Source of the DNA: Actinomadura coerulea | GTDB taxonomy: Bacteria; Actinomycetota; Actinomycetes; Streptosporangiales; Streptosporangiaceae | DNA length: 64,000 nucleotides | Assembly: GCF_014208105.1 (NCBI RefSeq) | Contig: NZ_JACHMQ010000001.1 | Location: 806,001-870,000 of the forward strand | Reading direction: 5' to 3' | In this document: positions 19,138 to 28,027 of the stretch, piece by piece | Layout of the letters: every line of letters starts with the position of its first letter | How positions within the stretch are numbered: the first letter of the stretch is position 1 | Made by a program: the position numbers and the translations under genes | The notes under the pieces: generated by a model | Told to the model about the DNA's origin: nothing | The model's input: the letters and a program-made list of their open reading frames with translations, nothing else | Databases searched by the model: none

Positions 19138-19280
19138 GTGCACCTCCTCTGTCCAGGGGGACGTTACAGACATTCCCCAACCTGTCGGTCAGCGGCCCCT
19201 TACCGGAGGCCGCCTGGCGGGGCGGTCGGTTCTCTGGGATCGTGGTCGTTCGGCACAGGCGTTCCGCAGGGGGAGAAGAC

Positions 19281-19907
19281 ATGTGGCCCGGGTCCAACCC
19301 ACCGATGGGACCGCCGCCCAGGGGACCGGGCCGACCGGGCCCGGGAGAGGGCTGGACGCCGCAGCGGCGGCGCGTCGGCCCGAGCGCCGGGTGGTACGCG
19401 CTGCCGATCGCCCTGGTGCTGGTCGCCGTCATCGGGTTCGCCACGGTGCTGGCGTTCCTGTGGGACGACTCGGAGGTCGCCGGAGGCCCTGCGGCCGTGG
19501 GCGACCCGGCGTCCGGGGTGACCGTCCGGCTCACGGAGGGCTACGGCTACTTCGTCTACGTCCGGGAGGGCGGGCCGTCCCCGTACGCGTGCCGGGTCGA
19601 GGCGGGGGAGCGGTCCGGGCCCGTCCAGCTCACGCGCAAGAACTCCTGGAGCGCCTCCGACCACGCGTCCTACCGCTACACCGCCACGTTCAGGGCGCCG
19701 GTGTCGGGCGACGCCCGGCTGACGTGCCGGGGCGCCGAAGGGCCGATCCTCGTGACGCCGGACGACACCGCCGACGGCTACCTCGGCCTCAGCCTGCTGA
19801 CCGCGCTCGGCCTCGGCGGCCTCGCCGCCGTCGCGTTCATCGTGACCATCCTCAGGCGCAGCGGCGCCGGCCGCCGGGCCGTGACCGCCGAGGGCCCCTA
19901 CTACTGA
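19281..19907 (+). CDS. membrane protein of unknown function with Pro/Gly-rich N-terminus
   Basis: 208 residues. A Pro/Gly/Arg-rich cytoplasmic segment (residues 1-35) leads to a membrane helix (YALPIALVLVAVIGFATVLAFLW). An extracytoplasmic domain of about 110 residues contains two cysteines (SPYACRVE, ARLTCRG) that could form a disulfide, and a second helix (LTALGLGGLAAVAFIVTIL) sits near the C-terminus. ATG at 19281 is preferred over longer frames because GGGGGAG is 6-12 nt upstream. No family recognised. Confidence 0.75.
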   Translation: MWPGSNPPMGPPPRGPGRPGPGEGWTPQRRRVGPSAGWYALPIALVLVAVIGFATVLAFLWDDSEVAGGPAAVGDPASGVTVRLTEGYGYFVYVREGGPSPYACRVEAGERSGPVQLTRKNSWSASDHASYRYTATFRAPVSGDARLTCRGAEGPILVTPDDTADGYLGLSLLTALGLGGLAAVAFIVTILRRSGAGRRAVTAEGPYY

Positions 19908-19950
19908 CGGCCCGGCCCCGGCCGGGGGCCGTCGCGAGCCGGGCCCCGGC

Positions 19951-21126
19951 TCATGCCGTCAGCTCGCGCTCCAGCGGGGTGCGGAACCGGGGGATGGCGC
20001 GGACGTCGCCGTACCACTCCGCCATGCGGGCCGCCTCCCGCACGACGGCGGCCCGCGCGCCGGCGCCCACGTCCTCCAGGAGGCGGAAGACGATCTCGCC
20101 GTCCCTGCGCTGCGCCCACCCGCCGACGATGCGGCCGTCCCACCAGACCGACGGCCCGATGTTGCCGTTGCGGTCGAACAGCAGCGGGCCGTGGGCGCCG
20201 AGGAACCAGCCGCGCTCCTGCCAGCCCATCGGCGTCGGGTCGAGCGCGGGCAGCAGCGCCGCCCACGGCTCCGGCGCGGGCGTGGGCTCCAGGTCGTCGG
20301 ACAGGACGAGGCCGGTGGCGCCGCCGAGGTCCACCTCGGTGACGTCCAGGAGCGCGAGGGCCTTCTTGACGTCGCCCGCGCTCCAGCCCGTCCACCACTT
20401 CAGGTCGGCCGCCGGCGCGGGCCCGAACACGCGCAGCCAGCGGCGGACGAGGTCGGCGCGGGCCTCGGCGGCCGGGAGCGCCTCGATGCCGCCGGGCAGC
20501 CACGTCTCCATGGGCGACCACACGTACTGGCTGCTCGTCCACGACCCGTTCGGCCGCCCCCGCACGATGCGGCCCTCGCAGCCGAGCGTGACCAGCACCC
20601 AGGTGGTGATGTTCGTGGCCCGCGAGTAGGACTTGCCGGGCGCCATCTCGACCTGGGTCCGCAGCATGGGCACGTCAGCGCTGAGCTGGGCGCCCGTCGC
20701 CCGGCCGCGCGCCAGCAGCGCCTCGTGGGCGGCCTCCTCGGCCCGGACGAACAGGGCCGGCCCGTCGGTGACGTCGCTGCCGCGCTCGATCATCCGCGCG
20801 TAGGTGGCGCGCTGCCTGGCCGCCAGCGCGTTCGCCGTGGACGCCTGCAGCACCGGGACCAGGTCGGTCGGCGCGACGAACATCGTCCGGCGCATCGCCA
20901 GCATCCGCAGGAGCGTGCGGTCCTCGTACAGGGCCTTCTCCATGGCCGCCGGGACGGCGTGGACGCTGCGGGCCGCGACCGACAGGTGGACGGTGGCCGG
21001 GTCCGTGGCGTGCAGGACCAGCACGGACCGGACGATCTCGAGGACGTCGTCGGTCCTGGCCGGCGCGCAGAGCCGGTGGCGGAGCGCGAGCCGGGCGCGG
21101 CGCTCCGCCGTGTTCATCGAACGCAT
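19951..21126 (-). CDS. winged-helix DNA-binding domain protein (HTH_42, YcaQ/AlkX-like)
   Basis: 391 residues matching the winged-helix family that includes E. coli YcaQ, a glycosylase that unhooks DNA interstrand crosslinks, and streptomycete self-resistance glycosylases. Seen: LALRHRLCAP, SVLVLHATDPATVHLSVAARS, LYEDRTLLRMLAMRRTMFVAP, and a C-terminal part with LLPALDPTPMGWQERGW and VVWDGRIVGGW-like sequence (SVWWDGRIVGGWAQRRDG). TAGTAT lies 6 nt before the ATG at 21126 (minus strand), a leaderless arrangement. Activity on damaged DNA is plausible but unproven. Confidence 0.83.
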   Translation of the reverse strand: MRSMNTAERRARLALRHRLCAPARTDDVLEIVRSVLVLHATDPATVHLSVAARSVHAVPAAMEKALYEDRTLLRMLAMRRTMFVAPTDLVPVLQASTANALAARQRATYARMIERGSDVTDGPALFVRAEEAAHEALLARGRATGAQLSADVPMLRTQVEMAPGKSYSRATNITTWVLVTLGCEGRIVRGRPNGSWTSSQYVWSPMETWLPGGIEALPAAEARADLVRRWLRVFGPAPAADLKWWTGWSAGDVKKALALLDVTEVDLGGATGLVLSDDLEPTPAPEPWAALLPALDPTPMGWQERGWFLGAHGPLLFDRNGNIGPSVWWDGRIVGGWAQRRDGEIVFRLLEDVGAGARAAVVREAARMAEWYGDVRAIPRFRTPLERELTA

Positions 21127-21144
21127 GAGCGAATACTAGACCGG

Positions 21145-21486
21145 TCAGCCGTTGTTGGAGATCTTCACCACCACCTGGTCCTTGGTGACGGACTGCACCG
21201 AGATGTCGAAGCCCTCGGCCTGCTGCCCGTCCCCGGCCGGCACCGTCACCGTCTGCCCGCCGATCTTGAGGGTGACCATCTCGCCCTGCACCCTCACCAG
21301 CTCGGCCTTCACGCCGAGGATGGACGCGCTCGCCTCGACGCCGCGGTCGAAGGTCACCGTGCAGGAGTTGACGTCGCAGGAGGTCTTGCTGTTCTCGCCG
21401 CCGCACGCGGCCGCGGCGCCGAGGGGCAGCAGGACGAACGGGAGAACGGCCAGCTTCCGCCGAAGGGGAAAGGAGGTCGAGGTCAT
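21145..21486 (-). CDS. small lipoprotein of unknown function
   Basis: 113 residues. Signal peptide with basic start (PLRRKLAVLPFVLLPLG) and lipobox GAAAAC, cysteine at about residue 28, so the protein is probably diacylated by Lgt and anchored outside the membrane. The mature part is a small beta-rich domain with a second cysteine pair (TSCDVNSCTVTF), ending in DQVVVKISNNG. No family recognised. Confidence 0.78.
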   Translation of the reverse strand: MTSTSFPLRRKLAVLPFVLLPLGAAAACGGENSKTSCDVNSCTVTFDRGVEASASILGVKAELVRVQGEMVTLKIGGQTVTVPAGDGQQAEGFDISVQSVTKDQVVVKISNNG

Positions 21487-21564
21487 GCCGGGGAGTCTAG
21501 GCGCGCGGGGCGGCCTTCCGCGCCCTCCGCGAGGCGGATCCGCGCCGCGCGGATCCGGCACCTC

Positions 21565-21640
21565 GCGACGAGCGGAGGTCGCACTGCGCGGTGAGCGGAG
21601 GTCGCACCGAGCGGTGAGCGAATGTCGCACTGCGCGGTGA
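21565..21640. repeat. 23-bp tandem repeat, 3.3 copies
   Basis: Units at 21565-21587, 21588-21610 and 21611-21633, then a 7-base partial unit. The consensus is GCGGTGAGCGGAGGTCGCAC plus three variable bases. It sits between a lipoprotein start (minus) and the HpnG-like gene (plus), and its last unit contains the earliest possible start codon of the latter. Confidence 0.75.
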
Positions 21641-22359
21641 TGGCGCTGGATCTCGGGATGACCTCGTGTTTCGCTGGGCGGGTGAACTTCACCGAAGGGG
21701 CCGGCGCCGCCGGAGGGGCGGGCTGGGACGACGCCGTGGACGCGCCGATGCTCGGCCCGGTGGTGTGCGCCGCGCTCGGCATGGAGGCGCGCGCGGTCCG
21801 GCGCGGCCTCACCCGGACCCCGGTCGTGGTCGTCGGCTACCGGGCGCGGCGCGCCGACCGGCTCCCGGCAGCCTGCGCCGCCCTCGTCGTCGCCGGGTTC
21901 GGCGGGGCGCTCGACGAGCGGCTGCGGCCCGGCGACGTCCTGGTCGCCGAGGAGATCCGCGGCGTCGGCGCGGGCGGGAAGGCGGTGCCGTGCGCCGCGC
22001 CGCGCCTGCTCGCCGAGGAGCTCATCCGGGACGGGCTGAGCGCGCAGGTCGGCCCGCTGGTCACCACCGACCGCGTCGTCAGGGGCGCGGAGCGGGCCCT
22101 GCTGGCGGCGCAGGGCGCGCGGCTGGCGGACATGGAGTCGGCGCTCGTCGCCGAGCGCGCCGGACCGCTGCCGGTCGCGGCCGTCCGCGTCGTCGTCGAC
22201 GGCCCGCGGCATCCGCTGTGGCACCCGGGCATCGTCCGCCGAGGGCTGGCGGGACGGCGCGTCCTGGCCCGGATCGGGCCCGCGCTGGAGCGCTGGAGCG
22301 CCCTGCTCGTGCGGGGCGAGGAGGGCACCAGCGAGGGAAGCGCCGCCGGCCGCGCCTGA
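21622..22359 (+). CDS. nucleoside phosphorylase-like protein (HpnG-like)
   Basis: Member of the purine nucleoside phosphorylase/5'-methylthioadenosine nucleosidase fold. Seen: VVCAALGMEARAVRRGL, LVVAGFGGALDERLRPGDVLVAEEI, TTDRVVRGAERALL and ARLADMESALVAE, the last with the catalytic Asp and substrate-binding Glu. The sequence is nearest to hopanoid-associated phosphorylase HpnG, but no other hopanoid gene is in the window. The start is unsettled: 21622 lies in a tandem repeat, and an ATG at 21748 would still keep the whole domain. Confidence 0.68.
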   Translation: MSHCAVMALDLGMTSCFAGRVNFTEGAGAAGGAGWDDAVDAPMLGPVVCAALGMEARAVRRGLTRTPVVVVGYRARRADRLPAACAALVVAGFGGALDERLRPGDVLVAEEIRGVGAGGKAVPCAAPRLLAEELIRDGLSAQVGPLVTTDRVVRGAERALLAAQGARLADMESALVAERAGPLPVAAVRVVVDGPRHPLWHPGIVRRGLAGRRVLARIGPALERWSALLVRGEEGTSEGSAAGRA

Positions 22360-22366
22360 CCACCGC

Positions 22367-22798
22367 TCAGCCGTGCCCCGCCCCGTGCCCGGGACCGTGG
22401 GCGTCGCCCTGGACGATCCTGCCGCCGAGATCCCCGCGCAGCGACTCCAGCGTCTGCTGCTGGCTGACCGCCACCCAGCGCGCCCCGACCAGATACGTCC
22501 CGCCCCACGGCTTGGCCTCCTCCAGCCAGGCGTTCATGCCGTTGTCGGAGGTGAAGCTGAGCAGGACGTAGCGTCCTCGCGCGGTCTTGCAGTTCCCCTG
22601 CTCCAGATCCTCGACCTTGCGTTTCCCCGTCAGGGAGCAGTCCGTCCGCTGCGCCAGCTCGGCCAGGCTCGCCGGTTCGGCGGCCTTCCCGCCGGACGCG
22701 TCCGGCCCGGCGGAGCAGCCGGCCGCCGGCGGCACCGCCAGCGCGGCCGCGCACAGCGCGACCGTCTTCAACAAGCCGAGATGGTGTCGGGAACCCAT
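22367..22798 (-). CDS. lipoprotein of unknown function with His-Gly tail
   Basis: 143 residues. Signal peptide (HLGLLKTVALCAAALAVPP) and lipobox PAAGC at about residue 28. The mature part has two cysteines (RTDCSLTG and GNCKTARG) and a compact domain ending in a histidine/glycine-rich tail (GDAHGPGHGAGHG) that could bind a metal. ATG at 22798 has GAGAGGAAGAG ahead. No known family recognised. Confidence 0.75.
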   Translation of the reverse strand: MGSRHHLGLLKTVALCAAALAVPPAAGCSAGPDASGGKAAEPASLAELAQRTDCSLTGKRKVEDLEQGNCKTARGRYVLLSFTSDNGMNAWLEEAKPWGGTYLVGARWVAVSQQQTLESLRGDLGGRIVQGDAHGPGHGAGHG

Positions 22799-22890
22799 CG
22801 CTCTTCCTCTCCGGGGTGGGACGCGCGATTCGAGGGAGGAATACGCGCCCCGCCCCGGAGAGGTTCATCCGGGCTCAGATCACCGGGGGC

Positions 22891-24147
22891 TCAGGGCATC
22901 ATGCGGGCGCCGGCGGCGGCGCGGACGCCGGGGTCCTCGGCGTCGTCGTGGTGGAGCCGCTGCAGCCGAAGCGACGTCTCGCCGGTCAGCGGCGCGGTCC
23001 GGGCGGCCTCGGCCCGGACGCCCTCCTCGCAGTCCCACAGCCCTTCGACGGCGTAGGACTCGGCGGTGTGGGGGGCGGTTCTCGTCAGCGCGGTCAGGAT
23101 GCGGGGTCTCAGATAGGCATAGGTGGATTCGGCCCAAGCGGTCTTCAACAGCGGGACGGCCTCGCCCGCGCGCAGGCGCCCCAGCCCTTCGATGGGGCTC
23201 GCGGCGTCGGCCCAGTCGCGCCGGGCGACGGCGGCGTTCAGCTCGTCCATCAGCAGGGGGATGTCCTGGCGGGTGCCGTAGCGGGCGAGGATGCGCAGCC
23301 CCATGTCCGCGCAGCCGCCGCGCTGCGCCGCCCACATCCGCGCCCGCGGGAGGGTCTCCGGCCCGTACTCGCGCAACGCCCGGCACACCGCGCCGCCGAA
23401 CCTGCTCGGCCGCTGGGGGAGCAGTTCCTCCGCGAGGTCCAGCAGGGCGAGCGTCCGGCGGCGGCCCAGTTCGAATATCGCCGCTATGGAGCCCTCGCCG
23501 CGCCGCCGCGCCAGATCCAGCAACTCGGCCTCGCTCTGCGCGTCCTTGCCGGGGGCCGGCACCATCGCGCGCCGCGCCGCCCGTCCCGCCTCCCGCTGCC
23601 GCGCCAGCGCGTCCGCCACCCGCGGCTGCCGCGCCGCCCACGCCTCGATCACCGGGTTGTGGCGGCCCGGCACCAGCAGCGCCAGGTCCGCGTCGTCGCA
23701 CCGCGCGGCGACCAGGGCGTCCAGCCCCACCGCCAGCGACGGATCCTCAAGATCGATGAGCTCGGCCACCGCGTCGAACCACTGCGCGCCCTCCTCGGCG
23801 TACCGGCGCAGGGGCCCGGCGGCCTCCCGCCGGCTCAGCCGCACCAGGTCGGCCAGCACGCCCAGCGCCAGGTCCACCCGCCACTCGTCGGGGTCGGTGT
23901 GGTCGGACGGAGCGAACAGATGCTCCGCCACCGGCCCCACCGGCAGCTCCAGATCCACCATCAACCGGGCGTAGTACAGCCGCCGCGACTCGCACTGCCG
24001 ATCCCAGCGCGGATCCCTCCGGACGCACGCGTACACGTACTCGCCCGCGCCGGGCTTGTCCGCCGCGCGGCGCGCGGCCCTCCCGAGCCCGCGCTGCAGC
24101 TGACCGTGCAGCGTGCTCGCCGATTCCAACATGACGTCGTTGCTCAC
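22891..24147 (-). CDS. HEAT-like helical repeat protein of unknown function
   Basis: About 418 residues, almost entirely helical and Arg/Ala/Leu-rich, with paired helices typical of HEAT/PBS-lyase repeats in the C-terminal half (AEELLPQRPSRFGGAVCRAL, MGLRILARYGTRQDIPLLMDEL, PIEGLGRLRAGEAVPLLKTAW, ILTALTRTAPHTAESYAVEGL). Probably a soluble protein-binding scaffold. Start is uncertain: GTG 24147 is used, TTG 24183 and ATG 24132 are alternatives and none has a good ribosome-binding site. Confidence 0.65.
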   Translation of the reverse strand: MSNDVMLESASTLHGQLQRGLGRAARRAADKPGAGEYVYACVRRDPRWDRQCESRRLYYARLMVDLELPVGPVAEHLFAPSDHTDPDEWRVDLALGVLADLVRLSRREAAGPLRRYAEEGAQWFDAVAELIDLEDPSLAVGLDALVAARCDDADLALLVPGRHNPVIEAWAARQPRVADALARQREAGRAARRAMVPAPGKDAQSEAELLDLARRRGEGSIAAIFELGRRRTLALLDLAEELLPQRPSRFGGAVCRALREYGPETLPRARMWAAQRGGCADMGLRILARYGTRQDIPLLMDELNAAVARRDWADAASPIEGLGRLRAGEAVPLLKTAWAESTYAYLRPRILTALTRTAPHTAESYAVEGLWDCEEGVRAEAARTAPLTGETSLRLQRLHHDDAEDPGVRAAAGARMMP

Positions 24148-24228
24148 CTCAGCAGAATGCGCACTGGACCAGATATCGGGCAAGTGCTTTAGCGTGCGTT
24201 TACCCAGCGAGTGGCCCTGTGGAACCCG

Positions 24229-26049
24229 TCACAGGCTCCGCTGGGCGACCCAGGAGGCGTGCAGATCGGCGTACACGCCCGGCTCGGCGACGAGTTCGGC
24301 GTGCGGGCCGCGCTGCACGATCCGCCCCGCCTCGAAGACGATCACCTCGTCGGCCGCCTCGGCCGTGGACAGCCGGTGCGCGATCGCGATCGCCGTGCGG
24401 CCCCGCGTCACCCCGTCCAGCGCCCGCTGGATCCGCACCTCGGTGGCCGGGTCCACGGCGGAGGTCGCCTCGTCCAGCACGAGCAGGTCCGGGTCGGCGA
24501 TGTAGGCGCGGGCCAGCGCGACGAGCTGGCGCTCGCCCGCCGACAGCGACTCGCCCCGCTGCCCCACGGGCGTGGCGAGGCCCTCGGGGAGGCCGTCCAG
24601 CCAGTCGGCGAGGCCCAGCTCGGTCAGCGCGAGGACGAGGTCCTCGTCGGAGGCGTCCGGATGCCCGTACCGGATGTTGTCGGCGAGCGTCGCGTCGAAC
24701 AGGAACCCGTCCTGCGGCACCATGACGATCCGCTCGCGCAGCGACGAGAACCGGACGCGGTCCAGCGGCACGCCGTCCACGAGGACGCGGCCCGACACCG
24801 GGTCCATGAGCCGGGTGAGCAGCTTGGCGAACGTCGTCTTGCCCGACCCGGTCTGCCCGACGATCGCGACGCGGCTGCGCGGCGCGATGGCGGCGCTCAC
24901 CTCGTGCAGGACGGGCGGACCGCCCGGGTAGGCGAACCCCACCGACTCGAACCGCACCTCGATGGGACCGCGCGGCAGCGTCACGCCCGCCTCGCCGGGG
25001 TCGGCGACGTCCGGGGCGGTGTCCAGCACGCCGAGCACCCGCCGCCAGCCCGCGATCGCGTTCTGCGCCTCGTTCAGGACCTCGGTGGCCGTCTGCATCG
25101 GGCTCACGAACAGCGTCACCAGGAACAGGAACGCGATGAGCCGCCCGGCCGACAGCTCCCCGGCGACGCCGAGCAGCGTCCCGGCGATCACGACGGCGGC
25201 GGTGGCGAGCGCCGCCACCAGCTCGCTGACCGGGAACGTCAGGGCGACCATCGCCTGAGCCCGCGTCTGCGCCGAACGGTAGGACTCCACGGTCTCGTCA
25301 ACCCGCCGGCCGGTGCGCTCCTCCGAGGCGTAGGCGCGGATCACCGGGGCGCCCACCACCGACTCGCTGACCGCCGCCAGCAGGTCGCCCATCCGCTCCC
25401 GCACCCCCATGTACGCCCTCGACAGGATCCGCTGGAAGCGGCGCAGCGCGAACGCCAGCGGCACGAACGCCGCCCACACCAGCAGCGCCAGCGGCCACGA
25501 GTAGACGGCCATCAGCACGCTCGCCACGACCAGCTGCCCGATCGACACGATGAACATCAGCCCGCCGGACTGCATGAACTGGCTGATCTGGTCGACGTCG
25601 CCGGTCACCCGCGACACCAGCGCGCCCCGCCGCTCGCCGCTCTGCGTGAGCATCGACAGGTCGTGGACGTGCCGGAAAGCCCGCACCCGCAGCGACGCCA
25701 GCCCGCCCTCGGACGTCCTGTACAGCCGCACGTTCATCAGGTACGCGCACACGGCCGTCACCAGGACGGCCGCCGCGCACAGCAGCACCGCCGTCCGGAT
25801 GAAGTCCAGGTCGGGGCCGTCCGGGCGGCCGAGCCCCTTGTCGATCGTCTGCTGGACGGCCACGGGCACCACCACCCGCCCGGCCGTCGACACCAGCGCG
25901 AGCACCAGCGTCCCGGCCAGCCCCGCCCGGAACTCCGGGGTCAGCCGCAGCCCGCGCCGCAGCGTGCTGATCGCACCCTCCGCCGCGGTGTCGCTCAGTC
26001 CCGGCGCGCTCCCCGGCTTCGGGGCCGCCGTGTCGGTCACCGTCGTCAT
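24229..26049 (-). CDS. ABC exporter half-transporter, catalytic-site partner
   Basis: 606 residues: six-helix exporter domain (about 35-320) then an ATPase domain. Walker A VGQTGSGKTT, Walker B LLVLDEAT with the catalytic glutamate, and the switch histidine in AIAHRLST are intact, but the signature motif is LSAGE rather than LSGGQ. ATG start overlaps the stop of the upstream half-transporter (ATGA). Together they form a heterodimeric exporter of the kind represented by mycobacterial Rv1272c/Rv1273c; substrate unknown. Confidence 0.9.
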   Translation of the reverse strand: MTTVTDTAAPKPGSAPGLSDTAAEGAISTLRRGLRLTPEFRAGLAGTLVLALVSTAGRVVVPVAVQQTIDKGLGRPDGPDLDFIRTAVLLCAAAVLVTAVCAYLMNVRLYRTSEGGLASLRVRAFRHVHDLSMLTQSGERRGALVSRVTGDVDQISQFMQSGGLMFIVSIGQLVVASVLMAVYSWPLALLVWAAFVPLAFALRRFQRILSRAYMGVRERMGDLLAAVSESVVGAPVIRAYASEERTGRRVDETVESYRSAQTRAQAMVALTFPVSELVAALATAAVVIAGTLLGVAGELSAGRLIAFLFLVTLFVSPMQTATEVLNEAQNAIAGWRRVLGVLDTAPDVADPGEAGVTLPRGPIEVRFESVGFAYPGGPPVLHEVSAAIAPRSRVAIVGQTGSGKTTFAKLLTRLMDPVSGRVLVDGVPLDRVRFSSLRERIVMVPQDGFLFDATLADNIRYGHPDASDEDLVLALTELGLADWLDGLPEGLATPVGQRGESLSAGERQLVALARAYIADPDLLVLDEATSAVDPATEVRIQRALDGVTRGRTAIAIAHRLSTAEAADEVIVFEAGRIVQRGPHAELVAEPGVYADLHASWVAQRSL

Positions 26050-27890
26050 GCCATGGCCTCCTCGCCGCCCTCGACCGCTTCCTGCTCCGCCTCGGCCCGC
26101 TCGTAGGCGTTGACGAGGTTGCGGTAGCCCTCCGAGCCGTCCAGCAGCTCGGCGTGGGTGCCGCGCGCGATGACGCGGCCGTGCTCCATGTAGACGACCT
26201 CGTCGGCCAGCGCGATCGTGGCCTTGCGGTACGCGACGACCACGACGGTCGCGCCGCCGGCCTCCTCCGCCTGCGACTCCCGCAGGCTCTGCAGGATGCG
26301 CGCCTCGACCTGCGGGTCGACACTGGACGTCGCGTCGTCCAGGACCAGCAGCCGGGGCCGCCGCACCAGCGCCCGCGCCAGCGCGAGCCGCTGGCGCTGG
26401 CCGCCCGACAGCGTCGCCCCGCGCTCGCCCACCTTCGCGTCGAGCCCGTCGGCGAGCGCCGCGACGAACCCCTCGGCCTGGGCGAGCCGCAGCGCCTCCC
26501 AGACCCGCTCGTCCGGGACGTCCAGGCCGAGCGTCACGTTGCCGCGCACGGTGTCGTCGAACAGGAACGTCTGCTGCGGGACCAGGGCCGCCGTCGCCGC
26601 GACCCCGCCGCGCTCCACGTCGCGAAGGTCGACGCCGTCCAGCAGGACCGACCCGTCCTCCGGGTCGACCAGCCGGACGAGCAGCGAGGTGAGCGTGGAC
26701 TTGCCCGACCCCGTCGGCCCGACGACCGCGATCGTCCTGCCCGGCGCCGCCGCGAACGACACGTCGTGCAGGACGCGGCGCCGCGCGCCCTCACCGGCCG
26801 CCTCGTAGGCGAACCTGACCTCCCGCACCTGGAGCTCGGTCGCCGCGCCCGGACCGTCCAGTGAGCCGTCCCCGAACGGCAGCGAACCCGTCGCGTCCAG
26901 GACGCCGCGGACCCGCTTCCACCCGACGACGCTGCGCGGCACCTCGCCCAGCACCCAGCCCAGCGCCCGGATCGGCCACGACAGCAGCGTGAACAGGTAC
27001 GCCACGTTGACCAGGTCGCCCGGCGACATCGCGCCCGAGTCCAGCCGCACCGACCCGATCAGCAGGACGGCCAGCACCCCGAGGTTCGGCAGCGCCTCCA
27101 GCACCGGGTCGAACAGCCCCCGGATGCGGCCGACCGCGATGTTGGCGTCCCGCAGCTCCCGCGCCCGCGCGGCGAACCGCTCGGTCTCCGCCGCCTCCCG
27201 GCCGAGGGTCTTGACCACCAGGCCGCCCTCGAAGCTCTCGTGCGCGACCTCGCTGACCTCCGCGCGCAGCTGCTGCGCGCGGGTCGCCACCGGGGACAGC
27301 CGCCGCTGGTACACCACGTTGATGAGGGCGACGGCGGGGAACACCAGGAATCCGACCAGGGCCACGACCACGTCGGTGACCAGGATCGACACCGCGGCGA
27401 TCAGCAGCATGAACACCACGCCGACCGCCATCGGCAGCGGCGCGATCGGCGCCCACACCGCCTCGACGTCGGCGTTGGCGTTCGACAGCAGCTGCCCGGT
27501 CGGGTGCCGGTGGTGCCACGCCAGCGGGAGCCGGAGGTACTGCCTGGTCACCGCGCGGCGGTAGGACGCCTGGAGCCGGTACTGCATGAGGCCCGCGTAG
27601 AACCGGCGTCCCGCGACGCCGAGCGCCTTCATCAGCGCCACCGCCAGGATCAGGGCGGCGGCGCCCGCCAGCGCCCCCGCGGTCGTGTGCCCGGCGTCGA
27701 ACGCCGGCAGCACGACGTGGCCGGTCGTCCAGCCCAGCACCTGCGCGGTCCCCACGGTCATCGCCGCGTACAGGGCGCTCGCCAGGACCGACAGGGCGAA
27801 CACCCGCGGCTCCGCCCTCACCGCCACCCACAGGACGCCCATGCCCTCCCTCAGGACGGGCGGGCTGACGCGTCTGGACGCAGGTGGCAC
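26046..27890 (-). CDS. ABC exporter half-transporter with degenerate ATP site
   Basis: 614 residues with an exporter membrane domain (about 20-320) and an ATPase domain: Walker A VGPTGSGKST, canonical signature LSGGQRQRLALARAL, but Walker B is LLVLDDAT (Asp in place of the catalytic Glu) and the switch region is VVAYRKAT (Tyr in place of His). These substitutions mark the non-hydrolysing site of an asymmetric heterodimer, matched by the LSAGE signature in the partner. GTG at 27890 has AGGAG 5 nt upstream. Confidence 0.9.
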   Translation of the reverse strand: MPPASRRVSPPVLREGMGVLWVAVRAEPRVFALSVLASALYAAMTVGTAQVLGWTTGHVVLPAFDAGHTTAGALAGAAALILAVALMKALGVAGRRFYAGLMQYRLQASYRRAVTRQYLRLPLAWHHRHPTGQLLSNANADVEAVWAPIAPLPMAVGVVFMLLIAAVSILVTDVVVALVGFLVFPAVALINVVYQRRLSPVATRAQQLRAEVSEVAHESFEGGLVVKTLGREAAETERFAARARELRDANIAVGRIRGLFDPVLEALPNLGVLAVLLIGSVRLDSGAMSPGDLVNVAYLFTLLSWPIRALGWVLGEVPRSVVGWKRVRGVLDATGSLPFGDGSLDGPGAATELQVREVRFAYEAAGEGARRRVLHDVSFAAAPGRTIAVVGPTGSGKSTLTSLLVRLVDPEDGSVLLDGVDLRDVERGGVAATAALVPQQTFLFDDTVRGNVTLGLDVPDERVWEALRLAQAEGFVAALADGLDAKVGERGATLSGGQRQRLALARALVRRPRLLVLDDATSSVDPQVEARILQSLRESQAEEAGGATVVVVAYRKATIALADEVVYMEHGRVIARGTHAELLDGSEGYRNLVNAYERAEAEQEAVEGGEEAMA

Positions 27891-28027
27891 GGCGACTCCT
27901 CGATCACGGCGGACCCCAGGAAATATCCCGTTGCGGCTGCGGCGGGGGGTTTGTGGGGCTGGATATTCCCTACCATCCGGCCGGGGCGCTTATTCCCGGC
28001 CGCCCGGCCCCGGCCTACCATCGGTCG

